NCBI RefSeq assembly: GCF_902459565.1
Contig: NZ_CABPSN010000002.1
Coordinates: 310,001 to 374,000, forward strand
Direction: 5' to 3'
DNA: 64,000 bases
Source: Pandoraea aquatica
GTDB lineage: Bacteria; Pseudomonadota; Gammaproteobacteria; Burkholderiales; Burkholderiaceae
Shown: piece after piece, positions 1-8,802 of the stretch
Layout: the number at the start of each line of letters is the position of its first letter
Position numbering within the stretch: position 1 is the first letter of the stretch
Program-made: the position numbers and the translations under genes
The notes under the pieces: model-generated
What the model was told of the DNA's origin: nothing
The model's database searches: none
What the model saw: only the letters and a program-made list of their open reading frames with translations

Positions 1-407
1 GGGCACGCGGTACCGTCCCGGGTCAAACGTCGTCCGCCGTCTATATGACGCTCCAGGCGCATCAGGCGACCACGCTGCTCAGCGTGAGCACCCCCGCCGC
101 TGCGAACGCGGAAGTGCATGAAATGAAGCTCGAAGGCACGGTGATGAAGATGCGCGCGCTGCCCAAGGGGCTGCCGCTGGAGGCCAACAAGCCGGTGGCG
201 CTCAAGCCGGGCAGCTATCACATCATGCTCACGGATCTGAAGGGGCCGCTCAAGACGGGCGACACCGTGCCGGTGACGTTGAAGTTCGAGACGGCCGACC
301 ATAAGACGTCTGAGCAACTGGTGAAGGCCACCGTGCGTGACCTGACGGCGGGGGCGCCGGCCGGTGGCGGCATGGCGGGTATGGCGCACGGCGCGCACAG
401 TCAGTAA
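1..407 (+). CDS. Copper chaperone PCu(A)C family protein, 5' end missing
   Basis: The reading frame is open from base 3, so the true start lies left of the window. The visible 134 residues begin with a PGQTSSAVYM segment and continue with the VHEM...M.M...HIML arrangement of His and Met typical of the periplasmic Cu(I) chaperone family PCu(A)C (DUF461). These proteins deliver copper to cytochrome oxidase in the periplasm. The C-terminal tail is Gly/Met/His rich (GGGMAGMAHGAHSQ), as in many homologues, and may add metal ligands. An internal ATG at 45 is not the start because the family motif begins before it. The signal peptide should lie outside the window. Confidence 0.85.
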   Translation, partial: ARGTVPGQTSSAVYMTLQAHQATTLLSVSTPAAANAEVHEMKLEGTVMKMRALPKGLPLEANKPVALKPGSYHIMLTDLKGPLKTGDTVPVTLKFETADHKTSEQLVKATVRDLTAGAPAGGGMAGMAHGAHSQ

Positions 408-418
408 GCGTCGCGTCG

Positions 419-715
419 CTAAATAGCGGTGTCCGGATCGGCGGCGGTGCCGTCGACCGTTACGCCAGCGGCGACGAGCGCTGCGCGCAGGCAGGCGGGG
501 CAGAGGCAGGCCCCCACGCCCAGCCGGGCCGACGCGGGCAGGTGCGGCCAGTCGAGGCACCAGCATCGCACGGCGCTATCCGTGCTATCCGCGCCGCCGC
601 CGCTTCCCGTCTCTCCGCTTCCCAGCGCCACTGCCCCACACGCCACCACCGCACCGCACTGTGGGCAGCGCGACGGATCGACCGGCTCAGCCTTCGTGTC
701 GAGGATCATCGGCAC
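419..715 (-). CDS. Cysteine-rich CWC family small protein
   Basis: 98 residues. It contains CPQCG near residue 18, a CWCLDWPHLP segment near residue 52 and CLCPAC near residue 70. This spacing of Cys pairs and the CWC motif match the small 'cysteine-rich CWC' family, which probably binds zinc. No biochemical role is established for the family. It is convergent with the copper-chaperone gene, 11 bp away. The start at 715 is the most upstream ATG that keeps the family core. Confidence 0.75.
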   Translation of the reverse strand: MPMILDTKAEPVDPSRCPQCGAVVACGAVALGSGETGSGGGADSTDSAVRCWCLDWPHLPASARLGVGACLCPACLRAALVAAGVTVDGTAADPDTAI

Positions 716-1165
716 CCCCAGTCGACGTCAGCCCAATCCCCTGCATCGCCTGGCGATTTTCGCCCTGTGAGAGACGCGCCGCCGCGCATGGCCGCCTGCG
801 AGTTGCACAACTGCAACAGCCCGGACGCTGTCATCGACCGGCCACAAGTGGGCGAGCGCGACGCGCAAACCCGGCGGCTAGCGGGGTAGAGAAGGAACAC
901 GGTAAAAATCGGCCACTGACGGGCGTCCTTTAATAAGTGAAAGGGGTGATACGCACGAACGGCGCTATGCCGCTGACGGGGCGAAAATCGCCGCTTTTGC
1001 GTTTGCGGACCGACCTGTGGGGAAGGGTAGCCATGGGCTTTTGCCGATGCAAGGGGCGGACCCTTCCGAAACCCGTCAAACCCCCGCACGCCAAGGCTTC
1101 TTGGCTGTACAATTCGCCCTGTTTCCTGGTCCACCTGCTCCATTTGCGAGAAGAACCTTCCTGCC
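716..1165. other. Intergenic region upstream of argB
   Basis: About 450 bp with no convincing gene; the open frames here lack family features. It holds two copies of a 13-bp palindrome, GGCGATTTTCGCC at 752-764 and GGCGAAAATCGCC at 980-992. A TACAAT hexamer at 1108-1113 could be the -10 box for argB, but I see no good -35 partner. Confidence 0.5.
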
Positions 1166-2071
1166 ATGTCCGATCTGCAACTGAATTCCATCGACGACAT
1201 CGCACCCGCTCTCAAGGCCGAAATTCTGGCTGAGGCGATGCCGTATATCCGCAAGTATCACGGGAAGACCGTGGTCATCAAATACGGCGGCAACGCCATG
1301 ACCGAAGAGCGATTGAAGCGCGGTTTCGCGCGCGACGTCATTTTGCTCAAGCTCGTCGGCATCAATCCGGTGGTGGTGCACGGTGGTGGCCCGCAGATCG
1401 ATCAGGCGCTCAAGAAGATCGGTAAGCAGGGCACGTTCATCCAGGGCATGCGCGTGACCGACGAAGAGACGATGGAAGTCGTCGAGTGGGTGCTTGGCGG
1501 CGAAGTCCAGCAGGACATCGTCATGCTGATCAACGAGTACGGCGGCCAGGCGGTGGGTCTCACCGGCAAGGACGGCGGCTTGATCAACGCCCGCAAGATG
1601 ATGATGCCGGATCGCGAGAACGCCGGTCAGTTCCTCGACATCGGCTACGTCGGTGAAGTGGACTCGATCAACCCGGCGGTCGTGCGCGCCCTTCAGGACG
1701 ATGCCTTCATCCCGGTGATCTCGCCGATCGGCGTGGGCGAAGACGGTCAGGCGTACAACATCAACGCCGACCTCGTCGCGGGCAAGCTTGCCACGGTGCT
1801 CGGCGCCGAGAAGCTGGTGATGATGACCAACATCCCGGGCGTGATGGACAAGGACGGCAATCTGCTGACCGACCTGTCGGCCCGCGAGATCGACGACCTG
1901 TTCGCAGACGGCACGATCTCGGGCGGCATGCTGCCGAAGATCTCGTCGGCGCTCGACGCGGCGAAGAGCGGCGTGAAGTCGGTGCACATCGTCGACGGCC
2001 GCATCGAACACTCGGTGCTGCTGGAGATTCTGACGGAGCAGCCGTTCGGCACGATGATCCGCTCGCACTGA
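1166..2071 (+). CDS. argB: Acetylglutamate kinase
   Basis: 301 residues, the usual length for the family. ArgB phosphorylates N-acetyl-L-glutamate with ATP, the second step of arginine synthesis, in the cytoplasm. Family marks are the [10 protein letters not shown] nucleotide-binding segment near residue 36, the [10 protein letters not shown] motif near residue 70 that binds the substrate, and [10 protein letters not shown] followed by [15 protein letters not shown] in the C-terminal half. The start at 1166 (MSDLQLNSI) fits related betaproteobacterial proteins. No other arginine gene is beside it. A strong hairpin terminator follows at 2105-2127. Confidence 0.97.
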   Translation: MSDLQLNSIDDIAPALKAEILAEAMPYIRKYHGKTVVIKYGGNAMTEERLKRGFARDVILLKLVGINPVVVHGGGPQIDQALKKIGKQGTFIQGMRVTDEETMEVVEWVLGGEVQQDIVMLINEYGGQAVGLTGKDGGLINARKMMMPDRENAGQFLDIGYVGEVDSINPAVVRALQDDAFIPVISPIGVGEDGQAYNINADLVAGKLATVLGAEKLVMMTNIPGVMDKDGNLLTDLSAREIDDLFADGTISGGMLPKISSALDAAKSGVKSVHIVDGRIEHSVLLEILTEQPFGTMIRSH

Positions 2072-2104
2072 GCCGGACGTCATGACGACAGACTGATTCA
2101 AGCG

Positions 2105-2127
2105 GCGGACCCTTCGGGGTCCGCTTT
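2105..2127 (+). terminator. Rho-independent terminator after argB
   Basis: Perfect 8-bp stem GCGGACCC / GGGTCCGC (2105-2112 with 2117-2124) closed by a TTCG tetraloop and followed by TTTGCATTTGT. It lies 33 bp after the argB stop. Confidence 0.8.
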
Positions 2128-2190
2128 GCATTTGTGCGCCATGCCCCATGCGGCGAGCGTGCCACCTCACTTTCAACCTCACAAGACACC

Positions 2191-2895
2191 ATGCCGACGC
2201 CTGCCTTCTTTTCCTGGAGTGGTGGCAAGGATTCCTGCCTTGCCTTGCATCACGCCATGTCGTGCGACACCGGCGGCGAACCGCATTACGACGTGCGGCG
2301 TCTGCTGGCGATGTTCGACGAGACGGGCGACAGCTCACGCTCGCACGGTTTGCCGCGCGAGCTGATGCAGGCGCAAGCCGATTCGCTCGGCATCGCGCTC
2401 GACATCGGTCTGGCGGGTTGGCGTGAATATGAAGCGACGTTCATCGCGCAGTTGCAGGCGATGCGCGCGGAGGGCATCACACACGGACTGTTCGGCGACA
2501 TCGATCTTCAGCCACATCGCGACTGGGAGGAGAAGGTGTGCGCGGCGGCGGGCATGACGGCCGTGTTACCGCTCTGGCAGCGCGAACGCCTCACGCTCGC
2601 GCACGAGTTCATCTCGCTCGGTTATCGTGCTGTGCTCGTGTGTGTGGACGGGCGACACCTCGGGCCGGAGTTCGTCGGCCGGGAGTACGATGCGTCGCTG
2701 CTGGCCGATTTGCCGGACGGTGTCGACGCCTGCGGCGAGAACGGCGAGTTCCATACCTTCGCCTACGACGGCCCGCGCTTCGCGCAGCCCGTGCCGTGGC
2801 GCATCGAGCGCGTCGAGACGATTCATGGCCCCAAGGAGTACGGCGGCACGCCGTACCACCGTGCACATATCGTCGGCGCTGGCGTTGGCGCTTGA
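2191..2895 (+). CDS. Dph6-related PP-loop ATP-binding protein (DUF71)
   Basis: 234 residues from the ATG at 2191. The N-terminus FFSWSGGKDSCLALHHAM carries the SGGKDS PP-loop of the adenine-nucleotide alpha-hydrolase fold. The C-terminal part GENGEFHTFAYDGPRF is the conserved EFHT segment of the DUF71/Dph6 (diphthine-ammonia ligase-like) family. Bacteria lack diphthamide, so the substrate is unknown; an ATP-dependent amidation is plausible. An upstream ATG at 2134 would add 19 residues with no family similarity, so I use 2191. Confidence 0.85.
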   Translation: MPTPAFFSWSGGKDSCLALHHAMSCDTGGEPHYDVRRLLAMFDETGDSSRSHGLPRELMQAQADSLGIALDIGLAGWREYEATFIAQLQAMRAEGITHGLFGDIDLQPHRDWEEKVCAAAGMTAVLPLWQRERLTLAHEFISLGYRAVLVCVDGRHLGPEFVGREYDASLLADLPDGVDACGENGEFHTFAYDGPRFAQPVPWRIERVETIHGPKEYGGTPYHRAHIVGAGVGA

Positions 2896-2947
2896 GCGCG
2901 CTTCGAGGTTGCCCGGCGCGGCGGTCACACCGAGCGCCAACGTCCCC

Positions 2948-3853
2948 TCAATCCGGCGCAGTCAGCTTCCGTAACTCATCGAGCAGCTTGGCCGCAGGAC
3001 TCGGCAAGATCCCCTGACGACGTCGGAATGCGGTGAGCGTGCGCGTGGCGCGCACGGTCGCAATCGGTAGCGTGTCCATCACGCGCGCCTGCGCCTCGAC
3101 GTCGTACATCGGCTCGGGCATCCACGTCAGAAAGCCGCATCGCGCGACCATGCTCTTGAGCACCGGCACGGAGCGCGTTTCCACCACGATGTTCGGCAAT
3201 CCCAGTCCGTGCGCGGCGAACACGCTTTGCATGTGCGCGTAGGGGGCGGTGCCACGCGGCGGAATTGCCCAGCGCTCGTCGAGCGTGTCGGCCAGCGTAA
3301 TCGTCTTTCGCTCTCGCAGCGGATGGTCGCACCGCGCGACGACATAACTGTCGTCCTCCCAGTGGCAGTCGGGGACAGCCACGATGTCGTCGGTATCCGG
3401 TGCGACGGTCGACAGCGCCAGATCGATCTCGTGACGCATAAGACCCTGCGCCAGCCGATCCCAAACCCCTTCGATGATTTCCACGCGCAGATTCGGCCAC
3501 CGCGTGAGCACCCGGTCGACGGCGAGCGGCAGCACGTGACTCGCGATGGCACCGACCGCACCCACCTTGATCGTGCCCTTGGCGAGGCCACGCAACGCGT
3601 CGATCTCCTCGCGCGCGTGTTCGGCTTCGCGTGCCAGCAGCATCGCGTGCGGCAGTAGCGCCTGCCCGAATGCCGTCAACTCCATCCCCTTGCTATGCCG
3701 CTCGAACAACGGTGCGCCCAGATCCGTTTCGAGACGCTTGATCGTGCGACTAAGCGCGGGCTGCGTGAGATGCAGTTCCAAAGCGGCGCGCCCCAGACTG
3801 CCGGTCGCGACGATGGTCGTGAAGGCGCGCAGTTGCTGAAGATTGAGGCTCAT
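2948..3853 (-). CDS. LysR-family regulator, likely controls the arylglyoxylate module
   Basis: 301 residues, normal LysR size. The N-terminal winged helix (LQQLRAFTTIVATGSLGRAALELHLTQPALSRTIKRLE, residues about 4-62) is followed by an effector-binding domain. It is divergent from the benzoylformate decarboxylase-like gene, with 256 bp between them, the usual LysR layout, so that operon is the likely target and an aromatic acid or aldehyde the likely inducer. An upstream start at 3964 would add 37 residues not found in LysR proteins; MSLNLQQL at 3853 is the family start. Confidence 0.9.
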   Translation of the reverse strand: MSLNLQQLRAFTTIVATGSLGRAALELHLTQPALSRTIKRLETDLGAPLFERHSKGMELTAFGQALLPHAMLLAREAEHAREEIDALRGLAKGTIKVGAVGAIASHVLPLAVDRVLTRWPNLRVEIIEGVWDRLAQGLMRHEIDLALSTVAPDTDDIVAVPDCHWEDDSYVVARCDHPLRERKTITLADTLDERWAIPPRGTAPYAHMQSVFAAHGLGLPNIVVETRSVPVLKSMVARCGFLTWMPEPMYDVEAQARVMDTLPIATVRATRTLTAFRRRQGILPSPAAKLLDELRKLTAPD

Positions 3854-3964
3854 GGCGGACGACGGAACTCCCCGAGTTGAGATGAAACCGACCGAAGGAT
3901 GACGCGATAAAACGGGCAATGCAAAGTCATGCAAAAGCGTAATGACTTCGGCACGCAAAAGCAA

Positions 3965-3993
3965 TTCCGGTGCATATATCGTCTGCCTATACT
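3965..3993 (+). promoter_or_regulatory. Candidate sigma-70 promoter for the decarboxylase operon
   Basis: TTCCGG (3965-3970), a 17-bp spacer, then TATACT (3988-3993), 116 bp before the start codon at 4110. The -10 box is good and the -35 box is poor, which fits a LysR-activated promoter. Short AT-rich direct repeats GCAAAAGC around 3930-3960 may be the LysR site. Confidence 0.4.
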
Positions 3994-4109
3994 CGCAAGA
4001 TCGCTCGTCTGATCGCTCGCCTCATCACTCACCTGAGCGCGCCGCGAGCCACCACCAGAACCATGCCGTCACGCCCGCGCGTCGACGGCAGCACGAGACA
4101 ACCGAATCC

Positions 4110-5738
4110 ATGAAAGACAGCCGAGAACTTCGCGCCGGTCAGCCCGCTGGCACTGCCGACACACTCACCGTGCGTGAGGTCGTCATCGACCTGATGCGCC
4201 GCCACGGCATGACCAAGGTCTTCGCCAATCCGGGGTCGACGGAACTGCCGCTGTTCCGCGACTTCCCCGAAGACTTCGAGTACGTGCTGGGTTTGCAGGA
4301 GGCGGTTGTCGTCGGCATGGCGGACGGTTACGCACAGGCCACCGGCAACGCAGCGTTCATCAATCTGCATTCCGCCGCCGGTGTCGGCAACGCGATGGGC
4401 AACATCTTCACCGCGTACAAGAATCAGACGCCGCTCATCGTGACGGCCGGTCAGCAAGCCCGCTCGATCCTGCCGTTCGATCCGTTCCTCGCGTCCGTGC
4501 GTGCGACCGAACTGCCGCAGCCGTACGTCAAATTCAGTCTCGAACCAGCGCGCGCCGAAGACGTGCCGCTGGCGCTCGCCCGTGCCTATCACATCGCCAT
4601 GCAGGAGCCGAGGGGGCCGGTGTTCGTGTCGATTCCGGTGGATGACTGGGATCGTCCGGCCGAGGCGCTGCCGCCGCGTCAGGTGAGCACGCGCGTGCAG
4701 GCCGACCCGGGCGCGCTCGCACAACTCGCGGCGGCGCTCGATGCATGTGAGCGTCCGGCGTTCGTCGTCGGCTCGTCGATCGATCGTGCGGGGGCCTTCG
4801 ATGCTGTGGTCGCACTCGCCGAGCGTCACAATGCGCGCGTCTTCACTGCGCCGATGTGCGCCCGCTGCGCTTTCCCGGAAGACCATCGGCTGTTCGCGGG
4901 TTTCCTGCCGCCGATGCGCGAGAAGATCGTCGGCCTGCTCGGCGGACACGATCTGATTCTGGTGATCGGCGCACCCGCATTCACCTATCACGTGGAAGGC
5001 GCTGGCCCGCATGTGCCGGAAGGCGCATCGCTGTTCCAACTGATCGAAGACCCGGGCGTTGCCGCGTGGACGCCGGTCGGCGCGTCGGTCGTAGGCAATG
5101 TGCGTTTGGGGGTAGAAGCGCTGCTGGTACGTGACGTTCCGAACGAGCGCGCCGTACCGCCCGCGCGTGCCGTGCCGCCTGTGGCCACATCGAATGCGCC
5201 GGGTGAGCCGATGACGACGGCCTTCGCGCTGCAAACGCTCGCCGAAGTGCGCGACGCACAGGACATCGTCGTAGAGGAAGCCCCGAGCGCGCGCTCGGTG
5301 ATGCAGCAATACCTGCCGTTCACGCTACCGGGCACGTTTTACACGATGAACAGCGGTGGCCTGGGCTACTCGATGCCCGCCGCCGTCGGCGTAGCGATGG
5401 CGCATCCGGGACGCCGCATCATCGGCCTGATCGGCGACGGTTCCGCGATGTACTCGATTCAGGCGTTGTGGACCGCAGCGCAGGCACGTCTGCCGATTAC
5501 CTTCGTCATCCTGAACAATCGACGCTACGCCGCGTTGCAGGATTTTGCGCCGTCGTTCGGCTTCGGCCCGAAAGACCCGGTGCAAGGCACCGATTTGCCC
5601 GATCTCGACTTCGTTCGTATGGCCGAAGGTATGGGGCTGCGCGCGCAGCGCGTCGAGCAGGGCAGCGAGTTGCGCGACGTCTTGTCGCACGCCATTGCCA
5701 GCGGCGAGACGCGTCTCGTCGAACTCGTGGTGGCATGA
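4110..5738 (+). CDS. mdlC: Benzoylformate decarboxylase-like ThDP enzyme
   Basis: 542 residues. A thiamine-diphosphate enzyme that decarboxylates an arylglyoxylate to the aromatic aldehyde. It keeps the residues known to matter in Pseudomonas putida MdlC: Ser in NPGSTELP, Glu in GLQEAVVVG, His in NLHSAAG, and the second catalytic His in RCAFPEDHRLFAG. The ThDP-binding GDGSAMYSIQALWTAAQ...NN motif lies in the C-terminal domain. The start at 4110 (MKDSRELR) is preferred because upstream codons look non-coding. It is followed after 70 bp by an aromatic aldehyde dehydrogenase gene and then a transporter. The ring substituents of the true substrate cannot be read from sequence; methoxylated arylglyoxylates are possible given vanAB nearby. 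Confidence 0.85.
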   Translation: MKDSRELRAGQPAGTADTLTVREVVIDLMRRHGMTKVFANPGSTELPLFRDFPEDFEYVLGLQEAVVVGMADGYAQATGNAAFINLHSAAGVGNAMGNIFTAYKNQTPLIVTAGQQARSILPFDPFLASVRATELPQPYVKFSLEPARAEDVPLALARAYHIAMQEPRGPVFVSIPVDDWDRPAEALPPRQVSTRVQADPGALAQLAAALDACERPAFVVGSSIDRAGAFDAVVALAERHNARVFTAPMCARCAFPEDHRLFAGFLPPMREKIVGLLGGHDLILVIGAPAFTYHVEGAGPHVPEGASLFQLIEDPGVAAWTPVGASVVGNVRLGVEALLVRDVPNERAVPPARAVPPVATSNAPGEPMTTAFALQTLAEVRDAQDIVVEEAPSARSVMQQYLPFTLPGTFYTMNSGGLGYSMPAAVGVAMAHPGRRIIGLIGDGSAMYSIQALWTAAQARLPITFVILNNRRYAALQDFAPSFGFGPKDPVQGTDLPDLDFVRMAEGMGLRAQRVEQGSELRDVLSHAIASGETRLVELVVA

Positions 5739-5808
5739 TGCACGGCGACAGCGTGCCATCCCAAGACGGCATCGCGCGACCCACATCGAATTAAGGAGAC
5801 GTCAAACC

Positions 5809-7278
5809 ATGTCCATCCAACAAGATCCGCAAGCCCTCACGATGCTGATCGCAGGCAAGCGCGTTAGCGCAGCGAGCGGCGCAACGTTCGAGCGACGTAA
5901 CCCGCTCGATGGTGGTGTCGCCTCGCGCGCCCCCGCTGCCACCGTCGAAGAGGCGCGCGCCGCAGTGCGCGCCGCGTGGGAGGCGTTCCCCGCGTGGTCG
6001 AACACTGGCCCCGGCGAGCGTCGTGCGTTGTTGATGAAGGCCGCCGACCACCTTGAAGCGAAGGTCGAACAGTTTCAGGCCGCGATGGCGGCGGAGACGG
6101 GCGCATCCGGTCTGTGGGCCGGTTTCAACGTCCACCTCGCGGCGCAGGGTCTGCGTGAAGCCGCTGCGATGACGACCCAGATCGCGGGCGAGATCATTCC
6201 GTCGGATGTGCCGGGCAGTCTCGCGATGGGCGTGCGTCAGGCCGCCGGCGTGGTGCTGGGCATCGCACCGTGGAACGCGCCGGTGATTCTCGGCGTGCGT
6301 GCGCTGGCGCTGCCGCTCGCTTGCGGCAACACCGTCGTGTTCAAGGGCTCGGAATTGTGCCCCGCCACGCACGGCCTGATTGCCGACGCGCTGGACGAAG
6401 CCGGTTTGCCGCCGGGCGTCGTGAACTTCATCACCAACGCCCCGAAAGACGCGGGCGCTATCGTCGAAGCCCTGATCGCAGAACCGGCCGTGCGCCGTGT
6501 GAATTTCACCGGCTCCACGCGTGTGGGACGCATCATCGCGGGCCTTTGCGCCGAGCATCTCAAACCGGCCGTCCTGGAACTGGGCGGCAAAGCGCCGTGC
6601 CTCGTGTTGGACGACGCCGATCTGGATGACGCAGTGAACGGTGTGGCGTTCGGTGCGTTCGCCAACTCGGGACAGATCTGTATGTCGACGGAGCGCATCG
6701 TCGTGGCCGAATCGATTGCCGACGACTTCGTCAACAAGCTCGCTGCCAAGGCACGTTCGCTGCCGCTCGGCGATCCGCGCAAGGGTCCGGTTGTCCTCGG
6801 CTCGGTGATCGACATGGCCACGGTCGAGCGATGCAACGCGCTGATCGACGATGCCCTCGCCAAAGGCGCAAAGCTGCTGTGCGGCGGCCGCGCCGAGACC
6901 ACGCTCATGCCCGCGACGCTGCTCGACCACGTTACGCCGGACATGGCGATCTACGCGGAAGAGTCGTTCGGCCCGGTCAAGGGCATTGTGCGCGTGAAGG
7001 ACGACGAGGCCGCCATCGCCTGCGCCAACGACAACGCGTACGGCCTGTCGTCTGCCGTGTTCAGCCGCGACATTGCGCGCGCGATGGGGGTGGCCAAACG
7101 CATCGAGTCGGGCATCTGCCATATCAACGGCCCCACCGTGCACGACGAAGCGCAAATGCCGTTCGGCGGCGTGAAGTCGAGCGGCTGGGGACGCTTCGGC
7201 GGCAAAGCAGGCATTCACGAGTTCACCGATCTGCGCTGGATGACGGTGCAGACCACCCCGCGTCATTACCCGTTCTGA
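5809..7278 (+). CDS. Aromatic aldehyde dehydrogenase (vanillin/benzaldehyde type)
   Basis: 489 residues, preceded by AAGGAGA at 5793-5799. An NAD(P)-dependent aldehyde dehydrogenase with the general base Glu in LELGGKAPCLVLDDADLD and the catalytic Cys in NSGQICMSTERIVV. The segment DVPGSLAMGVRQAAGVVLGIAPWNAPVILG resembles vanillin and salicylaldehyde dehydrogenases. In this context it would oxidise the aldehyde made by the preceding decarboxylase to the benzoate-type acid, which VanAB could then demethylate. Specificity for vanillin, syringaldehyde or benzaldehyde is not decidable here. Confidence 0.88.
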   Translation: MSIQQDPQALTMLIAGKRVSAASGATFERRNPLDGGVASRAPAATVEEARAAVRAAWEAFPAWSNTGPGERRALLMKAADHLEAKVEQFQAAMAAETGASGLWAGFNVHLAAQGLREAAAMTTQIAGEIIPSDVPGSLAMGVRQAAGVVLGIAPWNAPVILGVRALALPLACGNTVVFKGSELCPATHGLIADALDEAGLPPGVVNFITNAPKDAGAIVEALIAEPAVRRVNFTGSTRVGRIIAGLCAEHLKPAVLELGGKAPCLVLDDADLDDAVNGVAFGAFANSGQICMSTERIVVAESIADDFVNKLAAKARSLPLGDPRKGPVVLGSVIDMATVERCNALIDDALAKGAKLLCGGRAETTLMPATLLDHVTPDMAIYAEESFGPVKGIVRVKDDEAAIACANDNAYGLSSAVFSRDIARAMGVAKRIESGICHINGPTVHDEAQMPFGGVKSSGWGRFGGKAGIHEFTDLRWMTVQTTPRHYPF

Positions 7279-7343
7279 CGTTACGAAAGACCACCATACC
7301 GCCGCAGCCGGGAGACCGGAATAGACGGCCGGAGGAGACAACC

Positions 7344-8711
7344 GTGTCACAACCGTTTGAAACCGCCCCTGCGGGGGTGAGCGCTGCATCTTCACCGTCC
7401 GCTACGTCCGGTCAGCCGCATGCCACGGATGCCCCCGCCGCTGCTGCCCCGAACTTCGGTCGCGTCGTGGCGGCGAGTTGCTTCGGCACCGCCATCGAGT
7501 GGTACGACTTTTTCGTCTACGGCTTTCTCGCGCCCATCGTGTTCGACCGGCTGTTCTTCCCGCAGCTCGATTCGATGACGGGCATGATCGCGGTGTTCGC
7601 CACCTTCGCCGTCGGCTTCCTTGCGCGGCCTATCGGCGGCATCGTCTTCGGTCACTTCGGCGACCGCATCGGACGCAAGTCGATTCTGTTGTTCACGCTG
7701 ATTCTGATGGGCGTGGCGACCACGCTCATCGGACTGCTGCCGACGTATGCGATGGTCGGCATGTGGGCACCCATCATGCTCGTGACGCTGCGCTTCATTC
7801 AGGGCTTCGCGCTAGGCGGCGAGTCCGTCGGCGGGCTGTTGATGACGGTGGAAGGCGCGCCTGCGCACTTGCGCGGCCTTTTCGGCGGGTTGATTCAGGC
7901 GGCGGGGCCGACCTCGATCGTCGGTGCATCGCTCGCCATCGTGCTGATCACCCGTCTGCCGGAAGAGGACTTGTTGTCGTGGGGCTGGCGTCTGCCGTTC
8001 CTCGTGAGTCTGCTGCTGGTCGCGCTCGGCACTTACGTGCGCCTGAAGGTCGAAGAATCGCCGACGTTCAAGGCGGCTGAGCAGCATCGGGATATCGCGA
8101 AGGTGCCGGTGGCGGAAGTGCTCACCCATTACTGGCGTCCGACGCTCGTCACGTTCTTCATCTGTCTGGCCGAGACGAGCTTCTTCTATCTGGTGGCGAT
8201 CTTCTCGCTCTCGTACGGCACGAAGACGCTCGGCCTGCCGCGCAACGTGATGGCCGACGGCGTGCTGTACGCAAACATCCTCGCCATGCTCACGATTCCC
8301 GCGTTCGGCATGCTGTCGGACAAGCTCGGACGCCGTCCGATGTTCCTGATGGGACTCGCCGCCACGGCGCTTTTCATCTATCCGTTCTTCCTGATGATGG
8401 GCAGCAAGGAGACGGCGCTCGTCGTGTGCGCCATCGTGATCGGCGCGGGCATCATCCACCCGATGATGTTCGGCCCGGAAGGCAGCTTCTTCTCGGAGTT
8501 GTTCGACACGCGCGTGCGCTTCTCGGGCGTGTCGCTCGGTAAGCAGATCGGGACGGTGCTCGGTGGCGGTCTCGCACCGATGATTGCGGCGAGTCTGCTG
8601 GCTTGGAGTCACGGTCAGATCTGGCCTGTGATCGTCTACTTCCTCGTGCTGGCGGCGATGGCGTTGATCTCGACGGTACTCGTGCGCGAGACCCGGCATC
8701 GTGTGATGTAA
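7344..8711 (+). CDS. MHS-family (MFS) metabolite:H+ symporter
   Basis: 455 residues with about 12 hydrophobic segments. The start is a GTG at 7344 with GGAGGAG just upstream. Family marks are GTAIEWYDFFVYGFLAPIVF in the first membrane segment, GHFGDRIGRKS in the first cytoplasmic loop and RFIQGFALGGESVGG, all typical of the metabolite:H+ symporters (shikimate, alpha-ketoglutarate, aromatic acids). An Ala/Pro-rich cytoplasmic tail of about 35 residues precedes the first helix. It is third in the operon after the decarboxylase and dehydrogenase, so it probably imports the aromatic substrate. Confidence 0.88.
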   Translation: MSQPFETAPAGVSAASSPSATSGQPHATDAPAAAAPNFGRVVAASCFGTAIEWYDFFVYGFLAPIVFDRLFFPQLDSMTGMIAVFATFAVGFLARPIGGIVFGHFGDRIGRKSILLFTLILMGVATTLIGLLPTYAMVGMWAPIMLVTLRFIQGFALGGESVGGLLMTVEGAPAHLRGLFGGLIQAAGPTSIVGASLAIVLITRLPEEDLLSWGWRLPFLVSLLLVALGTYVRLKVEESPTFKAAEQHRDIAKVPVAEVLTHYWRPTLVTFFICLAETSFFYLVAIFSLSYGTKTLGLPRNVMADGVLYANILAMLTIPAFGMLSDKLGRRPMFLMGLAATALFIYPFFLMMGSKETALVVCAIVIGAGIIHPMMFGPEGSFFSELFDTRVRFSGVSLGKQIGTVLGGGLAPMIAASLLAWSHGQIWPVIVYFLVLAAMALISTVLVRETRHRVM

Positions 8712-8740
8712 CGCACTTTTGACGTCGCTAACGTCGATGA

Positions 8741-8784
8741 AAACCAACAGCCCCGCTCGAATGACGACGCGGGGCTGTTGGTTT
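8741..8784. terminator. Bidirectional terminator between the MHS transporter and vanB
   Basis: A 16-bp perfect stem (8741-8756 with 8769-8784, AAACCAACAGCCCCGC on the left arm) with an 11-nt loop. The A-rich left end and T-rich right end allow it to work in both directions between the convergent genes. Confidence 0.9.
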
Positions 8785-8802
8785 ATTGCGGGACGATTTC
8801 GA

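Noticed and set aside
706-1254. A minus-strand frame of 182 codons overlapping the argB upstream region
   Set aside because: No family features, overlaps the start of argB and looks like random GC-rich translation.
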